Source: an uncultured Victivallales bacterium (GTDB taxonomy: Bacteria; Verrucomicrobiota; Lentisphaeria; Victivallales; UBA1829). Taken from it: a stretch of 64,000 bases of DNA. The notes beneath the pieces were generated by a model that saw only the letters and a list, made by a program, of their open reading frames with translations, did no database searches and had not been told where the DNA came from. The translations under genes were made by a program, and so were the position numbers. Positions 6,920-16,284 of the stretch are shown here, piece by piece. The stretch lies in NCBI GenBank assembly GCA_944391115.1, contig CALXSJ010000016.1, forward strand, positions 1 through 64,000. Direction: 5' to 3'. How positions within the stretch are numbered: position 1 is the stretch's first letter; each line of letters starts with the position of its first letter.

Positions 6920-8917
6920 TTATTTCCTTCTTGTGTTGATCAAACTGTTCATTCGCAGATCGAAGCCGTAAGGGATATCCATATCCTCCAGCGCCAGGGT
7001 TCCGCCCTCCCGTTCCGCCTGTTTCCGGCGGATGTGGATATAGAGTTCCGAAAGCGAATTCTCGCCTTCGCGGATGTCCGGGATTTCATCCGCGGCATAC
7101 TCCATCAGAATCTGCTCCGCCGCATCCACGTCCCCCTGCCTGGCAATGGCGTCCGCATAAAGGAAATGGATCAGGGGAACCTTCTGCATCGTTTGCGGGA
7201 GAGCTTCGTAAGTCTGAATCAGGCGCGTATAATCATGCGCTTCCAGCATGGTTTTGAACGCCTCCTTGATGAGCGGCGGATCGTTCCGGCGCATGTCAAG
7301 AACCTCTGAAAAATGCCGGGATGCTCCGGCGGGATCTCCCGTAACGCGGCAGAGATTCGCCAGTGCGTAAATATTCCATGCGTTCCGGGAAAGAGACAGT
7401 GATTTTTCAATGCATTCCCGTGCGTTTTCCCAATCCTCCCGATAGTAGTAAATTGTTCCGAGATGATACCGGACGAACCAGTCCGGTTTCGCCTTTTTCA
7501 GCAGTTCGAACCATTCGTCCTGCGTCTGATACGACTGCGGCGGAGTTGCCGGATCGTGTGCGGGAAGGGTTCCGTATTCCAGCAGATGACACCAGTCGGA
7601 CTGTTCTGCGCCGACACTTCCGAAATCCAGATGTTCCGCAAGTTTTTTCTGTCCGGACTTTTCTCTGCGCAGATTTTCCAGAGCGCCCCATCCCGAGCCG
7701 GCGGAAACGAGTTCCGCCGGTTTTTTCGCAAAGCTTTTTCCGGTTCGTTCCAGCAGGGCGTCCAATGTTCCGCGGGGGAGGAGCTCCTCAAGACGGTCCG
7801 CCGTTTCCCGGATTGCGCCGCTCCATTCTCCGAAGATTTTTCCGGGATCCGTCTGAATGGCGCCGTATGCCTCCACCCATTCCCAGACAGCGCCGGCAGG
7901 CATGGGAACATGTTCCATCTGCGTCCGGCAGAGTCCGGCCTGGATCTCCGCATAATCCACACCGTTCCCGTCGGTAAGGCGCCTCTGCCAGTGGAGACCG
8001 CCGGGAGAGCGGCCCCATGTAAACAGTTTGCGTCCTTTCAGACGGTCGGTGGATGTCTGGATCAGGCCATAGCCGTCTTCGTAGATGGACGCCTCGAATT
8101 TCCGTTCCGCATCCGGGATATTGAAAAAATGGTCTTTGCTGGTCCAGTGATTGAAGGGATACGTGCAGTCGAACCCTTCGCATACGGGAAGCGGAAGTTT
8201 TGTCAGAGTGTGCCGGGTGTCGCTGATGTAAGTGTTGGCGAATGTCGTCACCGCGGGGACAATGATGCGTTGTCTCCTGCATTCTTTCACGGCCGCATTC
8301 GACCACCAGTACATGGGCACCTCCCGCGGATTCGGATTTTCGATCCGGACGCGGACAAACAGAAAACGGGAGTTTTCCGGCAGGAAGAAATCCATCTGAT
8401 AGACCACCGCGCGGACGCGGGAAAATTCGTAGAAACGCAGGACCGGAGTGCCGTCTTCGTCCGCTGTCACGGCAGTGAACAGCGGAGAACAGGTGTAGGC
8501 ATCATGTCCGCGGCTTCCGATGTTCCATTCCACGCCGCCGGCGACCCATGCGTTCCGGACTGCGAAATTGCCCGGTTTGAACACGGGATTCTCCACGACC
8601 AGATCGCGTTTTTTCTTCTTGTCGTAAAGACTCCAGAGCCGTGCTCCGAGCCCGGGCAGGAACCGCGCCTTCAGGAATTCGTTTTCCAGCACGGCCGAAT
8701 CAAAGCTCATTTCCTCCATCTGCGTGCCGTATTCATCCTGGCGCATATGCGGCATGATGTTCGGAACAAGTCCGTAGCCGATCCGAAGTCCGTCGGACGG
8801 GTCGACGTCTGCTTTTATGTCGCGGATCAGCGCGTTGCGCATGGATGGAAAGACATTCTGCGGTCCGAGTCTGCTTCCCTGCATGACTTTCTTTTCAAAA
8901 TAAATCTGTGCGCCCAT
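6920..8917 (-). CDS. DUF5107 domain protein with TPR repeats
   Basis: The 665-residue product lacks a signal peptide. The first 370 residues are beta-rich with SDGLRIGYGLVPNIMPHM and ENEFLKARFLPGLGARLWSL, which match the start of DUF5107 proteins, a family with a galactose-mutarotase-like fold found beside glycoside hydrolases. Residues about 470-640 hold tetratricopeptide-type helix pairs (WFVRYHLGTIYYYREDW, then NARECIEKSLSLSRNAWNIY, then LIHFLYADAIARQGDVDAAE). DUF5107-TPR proteins are usually cytoplasmic partners or enzymes of glycan degradation; the reaction is not known. It heads the leftward operon and is divergent from the GntR/LacI regulator. Confidence 0.75.
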   Translation of the reverse strand: MGAQIYFEKKVMQGSRLGPQNVFPSMRNALIRDIKADVDPSDGLRIGYGLVPNIMPHMRQDEYGTQMEEMSFDSAVLENEFLKARFLPGLGARLWSLYDKKKKRDLVVENPVFKPGNFAVRNAWVAGGVEWNIGSRGHDAYTCSPLFTAVTADEDGTPVLRFYEFSRVRAVVYQMDFFLPENSRFLFVRVRIENPNPREVPMYWWSNAAVKECRRQRIIVPAVTTFANTYISDTRHTLTKLPLPVCEGFDCTYPFNHWTSKDHFFNIPDAERKFEASIYEDGYGLIQTSTDRLKGRKLFTWGRSPGGLHWQRRLTDGNGVDYAEIQAGLCRTQMEHVPMPAGAVWEWVEAYGAIQTDPGKIFGEWSGAIRETADRLEELLPRGTLDALLERTGKSFAKKPAELVSAGSGWGALENLRREKSGQKKLAEHLDFGSVGAEQSDWCHLLEYGTLPAHDPATPPQSYQTQDEWFELLKKAKPDWFVRYHLGTIYYYREDWENARECIEKSLSLSRNAWNIYALANLCRVTGDPAGASRHFSEVLDMRRNDPPLIKEAFKTMLEAHDYTRLIQTYEALPQTMQKVPLIHFLYADAIARQGDVDAAEQILMEYAADEIPDIREGENSLSELYIHIRRKQAEREGGTLALEDMDIPYGFDLRMNSLINTRRK

Positions 8918-9000
8918 CTTTCCATTCCTTGAGTTAAACTTGTATCATTTAATTGAAAAATAAAACGCCATGTTGATTCAACAAGTTTCATCCTGTCCGT

Positions 9001-9028
9001 AAAATAACATCAAACAAAATATTGTCAA
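9001..9028 (-). promoter_or_regulatory. Promoter of the 8917-5044 operon
   Basis: On the minus strand TTGACA (9028-9023) and TATTTT (9006-9001) are separated by 16 bases, a good sigma-70 promoter 85 bases upstream of the DUF5107 start codon. Confidence 0.6.
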
Positions 9029-9133
9029 GCGGAGAACCTTTTTTTTCATCCGTTTTTCATGGGGGATTCCGTATTTTTCCGCACGGCGCGGTTCTGTTTT
9101 CCCGACTATTTTCAGGGGAGGAGTTGACAATAT
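9019..9133. promoter_or_regulatory. Inverted pair of a 10-base word, candidate operators
   Basis: ATATTGTCAA at 9019-9028 and TTGACAATAT at 9124-9133 are perfect inverted copies 95 bases apart. The first covers the -35 of the leftward operon; the second covers the start codon of the regulator. A pair like this could be bridged by a dimeric repressor, giving joint control of both directions. Because part of the word equals a -35 box, chance is possible. Confidence 0.35.
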
Positions 9134-10250
9134 GAATTTCATGGGTAGATTACCGGAAAGCAAGTGGACGGACGGGATTGCAATGACAAAACCTTCATCG
9201 CAGTACAAGTATCAGGATTTGAAAGATTATCTGATCCGGCAGATTCAGACGGGACCGCAGGAGAACGGCGGGCAGCTGGAATCGGAGCCGCAGCTGTGCA
9301 GAAAGTTCAATCTGTCGCGCAATACCGCGCGTCAGGCGATGCGGGAGCTGGAGAACGAGGGGTATATCTACCGGATCCACGGGAAAGGAACTTTCATTCG
9401 TTCCGAAACCCCCGCGCGGCTCCGCAAAATCGCACTGCTGGTCTATGATACCGCTTATACGGCGCATCCGGTTACCGGCGCCTTGATCTGCGGGATCGGC
9501 GAAGTTCTCGAGCAGAACGGATATGTCCTGGATATTCTGGCAAGCAGACGCAGTTTTCATGACGAAAGCCTGAAACAGCTTGCCGCCTCCTATGCCGGAT
9601 TTCTGATCGGGTCCTACCAGCTGGATGAATTGACGCTGCGGGAACTGAAAAAAATAGCCAAACCCTGGTTTTTTGTGAAAAACTATCTGCCCGGATATGA
9701 AGAAAAAGCACTGCGGATTGATTTTCATCATGCGGGATTTCTCGCAGCAGAATATCTCGTGCGCACCGGATGCGGGAATCTGGCGCTGATCTACTCCGGC
9801 GAAGGCGTCGCAATTTCCCGTGATTTCAAAAGCGGCGTGGTCGATGCCGCTTTGGAGCATGGGGTCCGTCTCCGCCGCGAAAATATATTTTCCGCCGACT
9901 ATTCCGGCCGGACGGATGTTCCGCATATTGTGGAAGAGCTCCTGGAGCATTCCGACCGTCCGGACGGGATCATCTGCGCCTCCGATGAGCTGGGGGCCGC
10001 GGTTCTGGAGGCACTGGGGAAACGAGGCGTTTCCGTTCCCCAGGAGATGGCGGTGATCGGATGCAACAACACCGTCTTCGGCAGACTGTCTGAACCTGCA
10101 CTGACGACCATCGACATTCATATCGATGAACTCGGCAGGCTGGCGGCCGCCCGGATCATGGAGCTCATTGCCGGCCGGGAATTCACGCCGCAGCTTCTCT
10201 CCCCGTCTTGTATCATACGTGCGTCGACAAACAAGGAATCATGCTCCTGA
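9132..10250 (+). CDS. GntR-type HTH / LacI-type effector domain transcriptional regulator
   Basis: The 372-residue regulator starts at 9132, where GGGGAGGAG lies eight bases upstream. Residues 24-92 form a GntR winged helix (YQDLKDYLIRQIQ, then SRNTARQAMRELENEGYIYR, then HGKGTFI). Residues 97-370 form a LacI-type periplasmic-binding-protein fold (RKIALLVYDTAY, then HAGFLAAEYLVRTGCGNLAL, then DGIICASDELGAAVLEALG). This is the AraR-like architecture, in which sugar binding releases the operator. It is divergent from the DUF5107-GH101/129-like operon, its likely target, and the inverted 10-base pair in the intergenic region may be its site. Confidence 0.9.
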   Translation: MNFMGRLPESKWTDGIAMTKPSSQYKYQDLKDYLIRQIQTGPQENGGQLESEPQLCRKFNLSRNTARQAMRELENEGYIYRIHGKGTFIRSETPARLRKIALLVYDTAYTAHPVTGALICGIGEVLEQNGYVLDILASRRSFHDESLKQLAASYAGFLIGSYQLDELTLRELKKIAKPWFFVKNYLPGYEEKALRIDFHHAGFLAAEYLVRTGCGNLALIYSGEGVAISRDFKSGVVDAALEHGVRLRRENIFSADYSGRTDVPHIVEELLEHSDRPDGIICASDELGAAVLEALGKRGVSVPQEMAVIGCNNTVFGRLSEPALTTIDIHIDELGRLAAARIMELIAGREFTPQLLSPSCIIRASTNKESCS

Positions 10251-10283
10251 AATGCTGATGCGGGAGGTCGTCTCATCAGCATT
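10251..10283 (+). terminator. Hairpin after the regulator gene
   Basis: AATGCTGATG (10251-10260) pairs perfectly with CATCAGCATT (10274-10283), directly after the regulator's TGA. No T-run follows, so it may be a Rho-independent terminator remnant or a transcript-end stabiliser between convergent genes. Confidence 0.45.
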
Positions 10284-10348
10284 CCCGAGTGAGGATTCGC
10301 CGGCGCGCTGACGGCCGCATCTTCTTTCCGGCGGACTCCGTCCGCGCG

Positions 10349-12706
10349 TCAGAGTGAGGTTTTGAATGTCTCCCCCGCCTGCAGATATTTTTCCGTCACT
10401 TCCCCCCCGGGAAATTGTATCCGGCAGCATCCTCCGTGAAGGGATGTGATCTCAGCTTCCTTCACTCTCCCTTTCCGCATTGCAGCGGACACCAGAAAAC
10501 CGCCCTCGGCAGCCAGATTGCGGAATGAGCCTGTAAAATCCTCCGGGATGCAGGGAAACAGGCGTATCAGGCCGCCGTGACTCTGCAGCAGAGCTTCGCA
10601 TGCCATGCAGAGAAATGCTGAACTCCCCTCGAGAACAGCCGGCGCGAGCCTTTTTGCATTCTTGTTGGGGGTGACACAGATCGGATGAGGCACTTCCGGA
10701 TGATCGGGAGTCAGCACTTGTCCGTCGCAGAATTTCCGGGAACCCTGCATGCTGGCTGCATATCTGTTTTCGTTGGCTTCGGATTCCGCGGGATTGCCGA
10801 TCAGGACGGGATCATGGGAAAAGAGTCCGTTCTCTTTGGCAAACAGTTCCAGGAAACGTTCCAGTCCATGCCAGGCTCCCTTCCGGTCGCCCATGCGCAG
10901 GCGGGCGCTGGTAAGAAGGAACATGCTCCATTCATGGTTCAGATGCCATTCGCCCGCGCGGTCGGCAAAGGAACGTTCCGCCGCCTCCTTTTCGATCAGT
11001 TCCGACGTTTTTTCCGCCGCAGACATGTCGCTGTCGATCCCGGCCGGGAAAAACGGATACCAGAGATGACCGCCGAAAAAATAATGATCGAAGGGGATAT
11101 CCGGTCCGCACCAGTATGCGCCGGAGGGAGTTTTGCATACCGGCGGATAATTTTCCAGAATGTCGCGCCACAAGGGCAGTGATTTCTTATCCCGGTTCAG
11201 GAGTTCCGCCGTTTCGATCAGGGTCCGGAGCGCGACTTTGAGCATGGAGATGGAAGAGCTTTCATCGCGGGTCAGAGTGAAAATTTCCGGCGGAACGCTC
11301 CAGTCCAGATGGTAGATTCCGTCTTCCCCCTTATGCATGATGCCGGTATAGAAGATGACCAGTTCGCGCAGCAGCGGATAAATTTTCTCCTTCAGAAGGA
11401 TCGGATCACGGGAATATTGCCAGGCTTTTGCCAGCACCATGGCGGTATAGGCGCTGCCGCAGAGCGTATACCGGTAGGAACGCACGGGATATTCGAAGCC
11501 CAGCTGGTTCATGGTGAGCGGAAGAAAAATGCCGCCGCAGCCGAATAACTTTCTGGTTTCTCTGCGCAAGGTGCGCCGGATCTTCCAGTAAGTGTCCGTC
11601 AAAGCTCCGATCAGCTGTGTCCTGCCTGTCGGGAAAAGAGCCAGAGCCGGAATCTGCGCATTCTGGTCATGCGTATAGCCCTGATAGGCTGCGCCGGGAG
11701 TCTGTTCATTCAGGGGGCCGAACGAGAGTCCGTTCAATCCCGGCACGGGCGCCTTGCCGAAATGGCAGGCGAGCGCATAGAGGCTGAATGTGAAATATTT
11801 CTGAACGGTTCCGTATTTGCCGAAGTCGGCGTATCCGCCGTTCCACCACTGGCGCCACCAGTTCCGGTGTTCCGTCTCCAGAGTGTCAAAAGCCGCCGCC
11901 TGTGCCCGGTCGAGCTCCCCGAGCGCCGCGGTTTCCGGATCGGGACATTCCATGGAACTTTTGACGGATATGAAAATATCCGCATCTCCGTACTGGATCA
12001 GTTCTGCGGAAAGCATGGTCTGATTCCCGTGAAACACGGAATGATTGTGCGGGCATATTCTGATCGCGACCGCATAGTGCATATCCGAGCGGAAAAGCCG
12101 CTGCCTCATGAGCAGAGTATCATCCTGAAAGCTCCATTCCGGCTGGTCCAGCAGTTCGTTGCCCGGTCGGACCAGTTCCAGAATGTGGATCCGGTCCGGG
12201 GCTCCGGCTTCGGTGATCCGCATGCACATGAGCCCGGTGCTGCGCGGGATGAACATCCTGACCTGCGGGTGGAACGAATGAGCCGACATTTCCTCGGACA
12301 GCTCGCCGTCGTAAAATGAAAGATGCTGATGCACCGCGGGCATGGCGGGGGATGACCAGCCGATGCCGTTCCAGAAACGCAGGCGGAGAACTGCCGGACT
12401 GACTGTATCGCGGATGACCTTCCCGGATGCCGGCGCGCGCTCCGCTTCATTCAGGAACAACGTGTTTTTCGGAGACATATTCCGGATCCTGCGCATGACT
12501 TCCGCATGCGGCAGACGCTTGTCCAGCATGGCTTTTGCTGTTGTCGGATCAAATACGTCAACTTTGTTCAGCACCCATTCCAGATGTCCCGGCGCATAGG
12601 CGACGGCGGCAAGGTTGCCGTTTCCCAGCAGCAATCCGTCCCGCCAGTCTTTTCCTCCGGGACGTTTCCAGTCCTGTGCCCGGATCAGGCGTTCTCTTGT
12701 CTGCAT
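10349..12706 (-). CDS. GH95-like glycoside hydrolase (cytoplasmic)
   Basis: The 785-residue protein has the layout of GH95 alpha-L-fucosidases and alpha-L-galactosidases: an N-terminal beta-sandwich opening with GLLLGNGNLAAVAYAP, an (alpha/alpha)6 barrel from about 290 to 690 (GYTHDQNAQIPALALFPTGR, then LNHEWSMFLLTSARLRMGDR) and a C-terminal beta domain with LFPCIPEDFTGSFRNLAAEG followed by GGFLVSA. No signal peptide is present, so it would act on imported oligosaccharides. It is the last gene of an eight-gene operon and starts three bases after its neighbour. The sequence is divergent from typical GH95, so substrate specificity is open. Confidence 0.6.
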   Translation of the reverse strand: MQTRERLIRAQDWKRPGGKDWRDGLLLGNGNLAAVAYAPGHLEWVLNKVDVFDPTTAKAMLDKRLPHAEVMRRIRNMSPKNTLFLNEAERAPASGKVIRDTVSPAVLRLRFWNGIGWSSPAMPAVHQHLSFYDGELSEEMSAHSFHPQVRMFIPRSTGLMCMRITEAGAPDRIHILELVRPGNELLDQPEWSFQDDTLLMRQRLFRSDMHYAVAIRICPHNHSVFHGNQTMLSAELIQYGDADIFISVKSSMECPDPETAALGELDRAQAAAFDTLETEHRNWWRQWWNGGYADFGKYGTVQKYFTFSLYALACHFGKAPVPGLNGLSFGPLNEQTPGAAYQGYTHDQNAQIPALALFPTGRTQLIGALTDTYWKIRRTLRRETRKLFGCGGIFLPLTMNQLGFEYPVRSYRYTLCGSAYTAMVLAKAWQYSRDPILLKEKIYPLLRELVIFYTGIMHKGEDGIYHLDWSVPPEIFTLTRDESSSISMLKVALRTLIETAELLNRDKKSLPLWRDILENYPPVCKTPSGAYWCGPDIPFDHYFFGGHLWYPFFPAGIDSDMSAAEKTSELIEKEAAERSFADRAGEWHLNHEWSMFLLTSARLRMGDRKGAWHGLERFLELFAKENGLFSHDPVLIGNPAESEANENRYAASMQGSRKFCDGQVLTPDHPEVPHPICVTPNKNAKRLAPAVLEGSSAFLCMACEALLQSHGGLIRLFPCIPEDFTGSFRNLAAEGGFLVSAAMRKGRVKEAEITSLHGGCCRIQFPGGEVTEKYLQAGETFKTSL

Positions 12707-12709
12707 TTT

Positions 12710-14671
12710 TCATGTTCCAGTTTTTTCAAATACCAGCAGCGCATATCCCTGCAGCAGCGGCAGCGTTACCGTGCAGTAGCCATCCTGTTCCGTAAACGGC
12801 AGTTCCTCTCCCGAGGGCGCGAGGCGCACTTTCCGGAATGGTCTGCCGTCGATCCGGAGCGAAAGTTCGCTGTTCACCAGAGTGCCGCGCTCTTCCAGGG
12901 CCACTGCGCAGCCGCGGAGCTCGGGCGTGTAGCATAGCACATGCAGCAGTTCCATATTGTCCTTGTACTGGACGAATGCGCGTGCATAGCTCGGCAGCGT
13001 GGAGGACCGGAATTTCGGTCTCGGCATGAATTCGCGGATGATATTGCCCAGCAGAAGCCGGAGCTGATAGGGAGAACGGTTGAAATAGCCTTCGAAGATT
13101 CTGCCGCTGCAATAGGCGATGCGCCCCTTGAATGCAAGGAACGGCGAGTTGGTCTTTTCCTGCGGCGGCGTATACCAGTTGGAGTGAATCCCGTCCCACT
13201 CATGGTTGTGGTAGGGTTTGACGCTCCACATTTCCGTCTTCGCTCCGTCCGCCTCCCGGACTTCGGCGCCAAGAGCATAGACGGAAAGCGGAAAAAGCGC
13301 CAGGCCTTCCGCGAGTTTCCCTTCCGGCGCAAAATACAGCGGATTATGCGGCGTGGGACCGAGATATGTGACCGGCCAGGAATCAATCACGAAACGCTTC
13401 AGATCAGGATCAAGACCGGAATTGCCGGAGGCGATTACGGAACCGCCGCGTGCAAGATGCTTCCGGACGCGCCGTGCCGTTTCGTCGGAAAAAGGGACGT
13501 TGTCCGGAAAAATCAGAAGTTCATACTGATCCCAGGCGGATTTTTCCGTCACGACATTGAATTGCAGTTTCAGCTCCGACAGCATGCGCACCGCCGCTTT
13601 CAGGGAAGTGTCCGTCCGCAGTTGCGAACCGCCGTGTCCATAGACTACCGCGATTGACGGACGGTTGACCGCGTCCAGACACCACGGATCATACTGTCTT
13701 ACCGTTCCGTAGGTTCTGCGGATCAGGTCGAACACTTCCGGATAATTGTCTCCGCGCGGATGAAAATGATCGCTGATTTCCGGACGCATTCCGTTTGCCA
13801 TTCCGTAGAGAAGATCGTATTCCAGACTCTCTTCTTTCCGGAGCCCCCCGAAATCTCCCCAGCGGTAAAAGCGTCCGGTCATGCAAAGGACGGAGTTGTC
13901 CCCTGCAATCGTGCGGAGATAATGCGCCTGCACCGGCAGATAATCGTATCCCAGATCCATGCATGGAGGAAGGCATTCGCACTCCAGATGGGTGTTGCGT
14001 CCGATCATTTCCTCTTCCCATGCTCCGTTCAGGAAGAAAAACAGTCCGGGATTGACGGAATGAATCACGTCATAGAGTTCCTTCACCAGCTTCAGGATGG
14101 AGTCATATGTGAACTTCCTGATCTCCTTCTCATCCCGGAAGTCGATTCCCCTGCGTTTCATTTCCGCTGCACAGGTCGGGCAGATGCAGGTGTAGTAAGC
14201 TCCCATGCAGTCAAAGAAAAATCCGTCCACCGGATAGTTTTCCGCAACTTCCCGGACCATGTTCTTGAGATGTTCGCGATAGGGGGAGTTGTAACATGCC
14301 GCCCGCATTTCCGCGGACGGGCGCGTTTCCGTAAGGCAATGACCGTCGGGAGCGATGCGCATCCAGGAAGGGTTGCGCAGAAGTTCCTCATCGCTGAGGC
14401 CTCCGTTGAAATACGCGCTGATCCGGATGTTTTTCCTGCGGCAGGACTCCGCGATTCTGCCGAACAGATCGAAATCCAGCGATGGATGGCGCCAGCCGAT
14501 TTTTGTGTCATAATAGGCATTGCCCTGATTGCAGCGCGCATGCCATGTCAGAAAATCGATCCCGCAGGACTTGAGATCGTCGGTGAATTTTTCCACGTCG
14601 AAATTTTTTCCGACGTCGGGAATTACCGTGCTGGTGTGAAAGTCATAAAAGAGCGCATACTTTGTTTTCAT
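12710..14671 (-). CDS. TIM-barrel glycoside hydrolase with beta-galactosidase-trimerisation-like domain
   Basis: The start at 14671 overlaps the upstream stop as ATGA and has a purine-rich AGGCGG site; a longer frame from 14734 is inside the neighbour. Of 653 residues, 1-330 look like a TIM barrel (TWHARCNQGNAYY, then VDGFFFDCMG with Asp154) with a C-x-C-x2-C cluster at 162-167 (TCICPTCAAE) like the metal-binding loops of GH42-type enzymes. Residues about 350-500 resemble a flavodoxin-like trimerisation domain (YELLIFPDNVPFSDETARRV, then GGSVIASG). The end is a small beta domain. There is no signal peptide. It is related to the uncharacterised GH29/GH42-like group; the exact reaction is unknown. 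Confidence 0.6.
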   Translation of the reverse strand: MKTKYALFYDFHTSTVIPDVGKNFDVEKFTDDLKSCGIDFLTWHARCNQGNAYYDTKIGWRHPSLDFDLFGRIAESCRRKNIRISAYFNGGLSDEELLRNPSWMRIAPDGHCLTETRPSAEMRAACYNSPYREHLKNMVREVAENYPVDGFFFDCMGAYYTCICPTCAAEMKRRGIDFRDEKEIRKFTYDSILKLVKELYDVIHSVNPGLFFFLNGAWEEEMIGRNTHLECECLPPCMDLGYDYLPVQAHYLRTIAGDNSVLCMTGRFYRWGDFGGLRKEESLEYDLLYGMANGMRPEISDHFHPRGDNYPEVFDLIRRTYGTVRQYDPWCLDAVNRPSIAVVYGHGGSQLRTDTSLKAAVRMLSELKLQFNVVTEKSAWDQYELLIFPDNVPFSDETARRVRKHLARGGSVIASGNSGLDPDLKRFVIDSWPVTYLGPTPHNPLYFAPEGKLAEGLALFPLSVYALGAEVREADGAKTEMWSVKPYHNHEWDGIHSNWYTPPQEKTNSPFLAFKGRIAYCSGRIFEGYFNRSPYQLRLLLGNIIREFMPRPKFRSSTLPSYARAFVQYKDNMELLHVLCYTPELRGCAVALEERGTLVNSELSLRIDGRPFRKVRLAPSGEELPFTEQDGYCTVTLPLLQGYALLVFEKTGT

Positions 14672-16284
14672 CGTGCCGCCTTTCCTTCGTTCGAATGACT
14701 TGTTTTCCCCTTGTGCAGACAGTATTTGAGCCATGCGTAAAGCGTGTCGCCAAGCTGATTGCCGCCGGAGGGCGCCGGATGCAGACCGTCGCTGGGCATC
14801 GGAATTTTCACCGGATTTCCGGAATTGACCGGATATTCCGCCATGGGGAAGTTGTTTTCGCAGTCAAGGTTGTGATACATCGGGATGATCTTCACATTTC
14901 TGCACTGTCCGTTTCCGTATTTGCGCATGACCATATCGCTGAGCATGAAACGGTTTCTGTCATACTGGTATCTGGTCTGTCTGCAGCGGTAGACCCGGCC
15001 GATCCCGTCCTGGGAGGCGCCGGGGGTTGGCAGGCCGATGCCGATCACAGCATTCGGCGCGGCCTTGACGAAGGCTCCGACAAGCTCATCCATATTGCGG
15101 GAAATCCGCTCAATCGTATGGTAGATGCGGAAGTCATCCGATCCGAACACGTCGTTCACTCCCAGCTGAATGGTGATGAAGTCCGGCGCACGGCCTCCGC
15201 AGACCCGCTTGAAATATGATTCCACGTCCAGTTTTCCGGATGCCGGATCAATGAAAGGACCCTTTTCAAGAAAAGTGGACCATGCCCATCCCGCGTAGCC
15301 CTCATGCGCCATGGAGCCGTTCTTCGCCGGTGAGGGCCGGGTGCCGACCATGGTCAATGCAGGGTTGCCGGGCTTTTTGAAAAGTTCGCGGACGCGCTTC
15401 GGAAATGTCGTGACATCGGTGATGCTGTCGCCGACCATCAGCAGGGAGATGTTTTTCCCTTTTCCCGCATCGGCGGGTGCGACAGCCAGTTTGAAACTCT
15501 TTTTGGCAACGATTCCGCTGTCGTTTCTGACACGCAGCGTCCAGTCGTGGATTCCCACATCCTTTTTGCCGGGAGTGAAGCTCCACCTGTTTTTGAAATT
15601 ATGCCCTTTGGAGCAGTCCACGTCAAAAAGATAGAGATCGGGATTCACCGCAAGAAAAATATTGCGGAAATAGACATTTGTTTCCACGCCTTCAACGGCG
15701 TAGATGGTGCCGCTCATTACCAGACGGTGCTGAAGCGGCGGAACGCCCGGCCGCGGTTCCGGATCGGCAATCGGGGATGTCGTGTCCGGCGGATCGGGGG
15801 AGACTTCCATGCTGAAATTGGTCAGAACCCCTTCCGTTCCCGGTCCCGCGTAAATGCAGAGAAGTCCGTATGCCGGCAGTTTGTCCGCCGGGGTGAAGCC
15901 GTCGGAATAGCGTCCCAGTTTCTGAACGGTCTGCACCCGGATGAATTTCCCCCCGGTGTCCAGTTCCCGACCGCGCCACGGAAACGTTCCGCAGTAATTG
16001 TTCTTCCCGTAACAGTGAAATCCGGCTCTGATGGTTCCTTTCCCTTTGAAATCCGCACGGACTTTGACCGTGGAAAATTCCGAGAGCGGTACTTTTTCCT
16101 GCCGGGTCATGAGAACCGTTCCGCGGGGAGAGTTGATGCGGATCAGATTTTTCCCGTTTTCCGCAAGGCATGACACTTCTCCCGGAACGGCGTTGCGAAC
16201 CACCCAGTCAGGCGGCATGCCGTCGGCGGCGGAAGCGATTCCGGCACAGAGCGCAAATACAAATACAATGAAATATTGTCTCAC
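14668..16284 (-). CDS. Secreted SGNH/GDSL hydrolase with N-terminal beta-sandwich
   Basis: The 538-residue protein has a signal peptide (YFIVFVFALCAGIASAADG). Residues about 25-165 form a beta-sandwich with TVKVRADFKGKGTIRAGF, a carbohydrate-binding-like module. Residues about 278-530 are the SGNH hydrolase: VGDSITD with catalytic Ser287, QLGVNDVF with Asn377, and a final SDGLHPAPSG carrying the Asp-x-x-His dyad. Such enzymes remove acetyl or other ester groups from polysaccharides. It overlaps both neighbours by four bases and is the third of three SGNH genes in a row. The ester substrate is not known. Confidence 0.85.
   Translation of the reverse strand: MRQYFIVFVFALCAGIASAADGMPPDWVVRNAVPGEVSCLAENGKNLIRINSPRGTVLMTRQEKVPLSEFSTVKVRADFKGKGTIRAGFHCYGKNNYCGTFPWRGRELDTGGKFIRVQTVQKLGRYSDGFTPADKLPAYGLLCIYAGPGTEGVLTNFSMEVSPDPPDTTSPIADPEPRPGVPPLQHRLVMSGTIYAVEGVETNVYFRNIFLAVNPDLYLFDVDCSKGHNFKNRWSFTPGKKDVGIHDWTLRVRNDSGIVAKKSFKLAVAPADAGKGKNISLLMVGDSITDVTTFPKRVRELFKKPGNPALTMVGTRPSPAKNGSMAHEGYAGWAWSTFLEKGPFIDPASGKLDVESYFKRVCGGRAPDFITIQLGVNDVFGSDDFRIYHTIERISRNMDELVGAFVKAAPNAVIGIGLPTPGASQDGIGRVYRCRQTRYQYDRNRFMLSDMVMRKYGNGQCRNVKIIPMYHNLDCENNFPMAEYPVNSGNPVKIPMPSDGLHPAPSGGNQLGDTLYAWLKYCLHKGKTSHSNEGKAAR

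Noticed and set aside
4975-6939. A 654-codon open frame on the plus strand
   Set aside because: It is antisense to the GH101/GH129-like gene, has no recognisable domain and is a codon-bias shadow.
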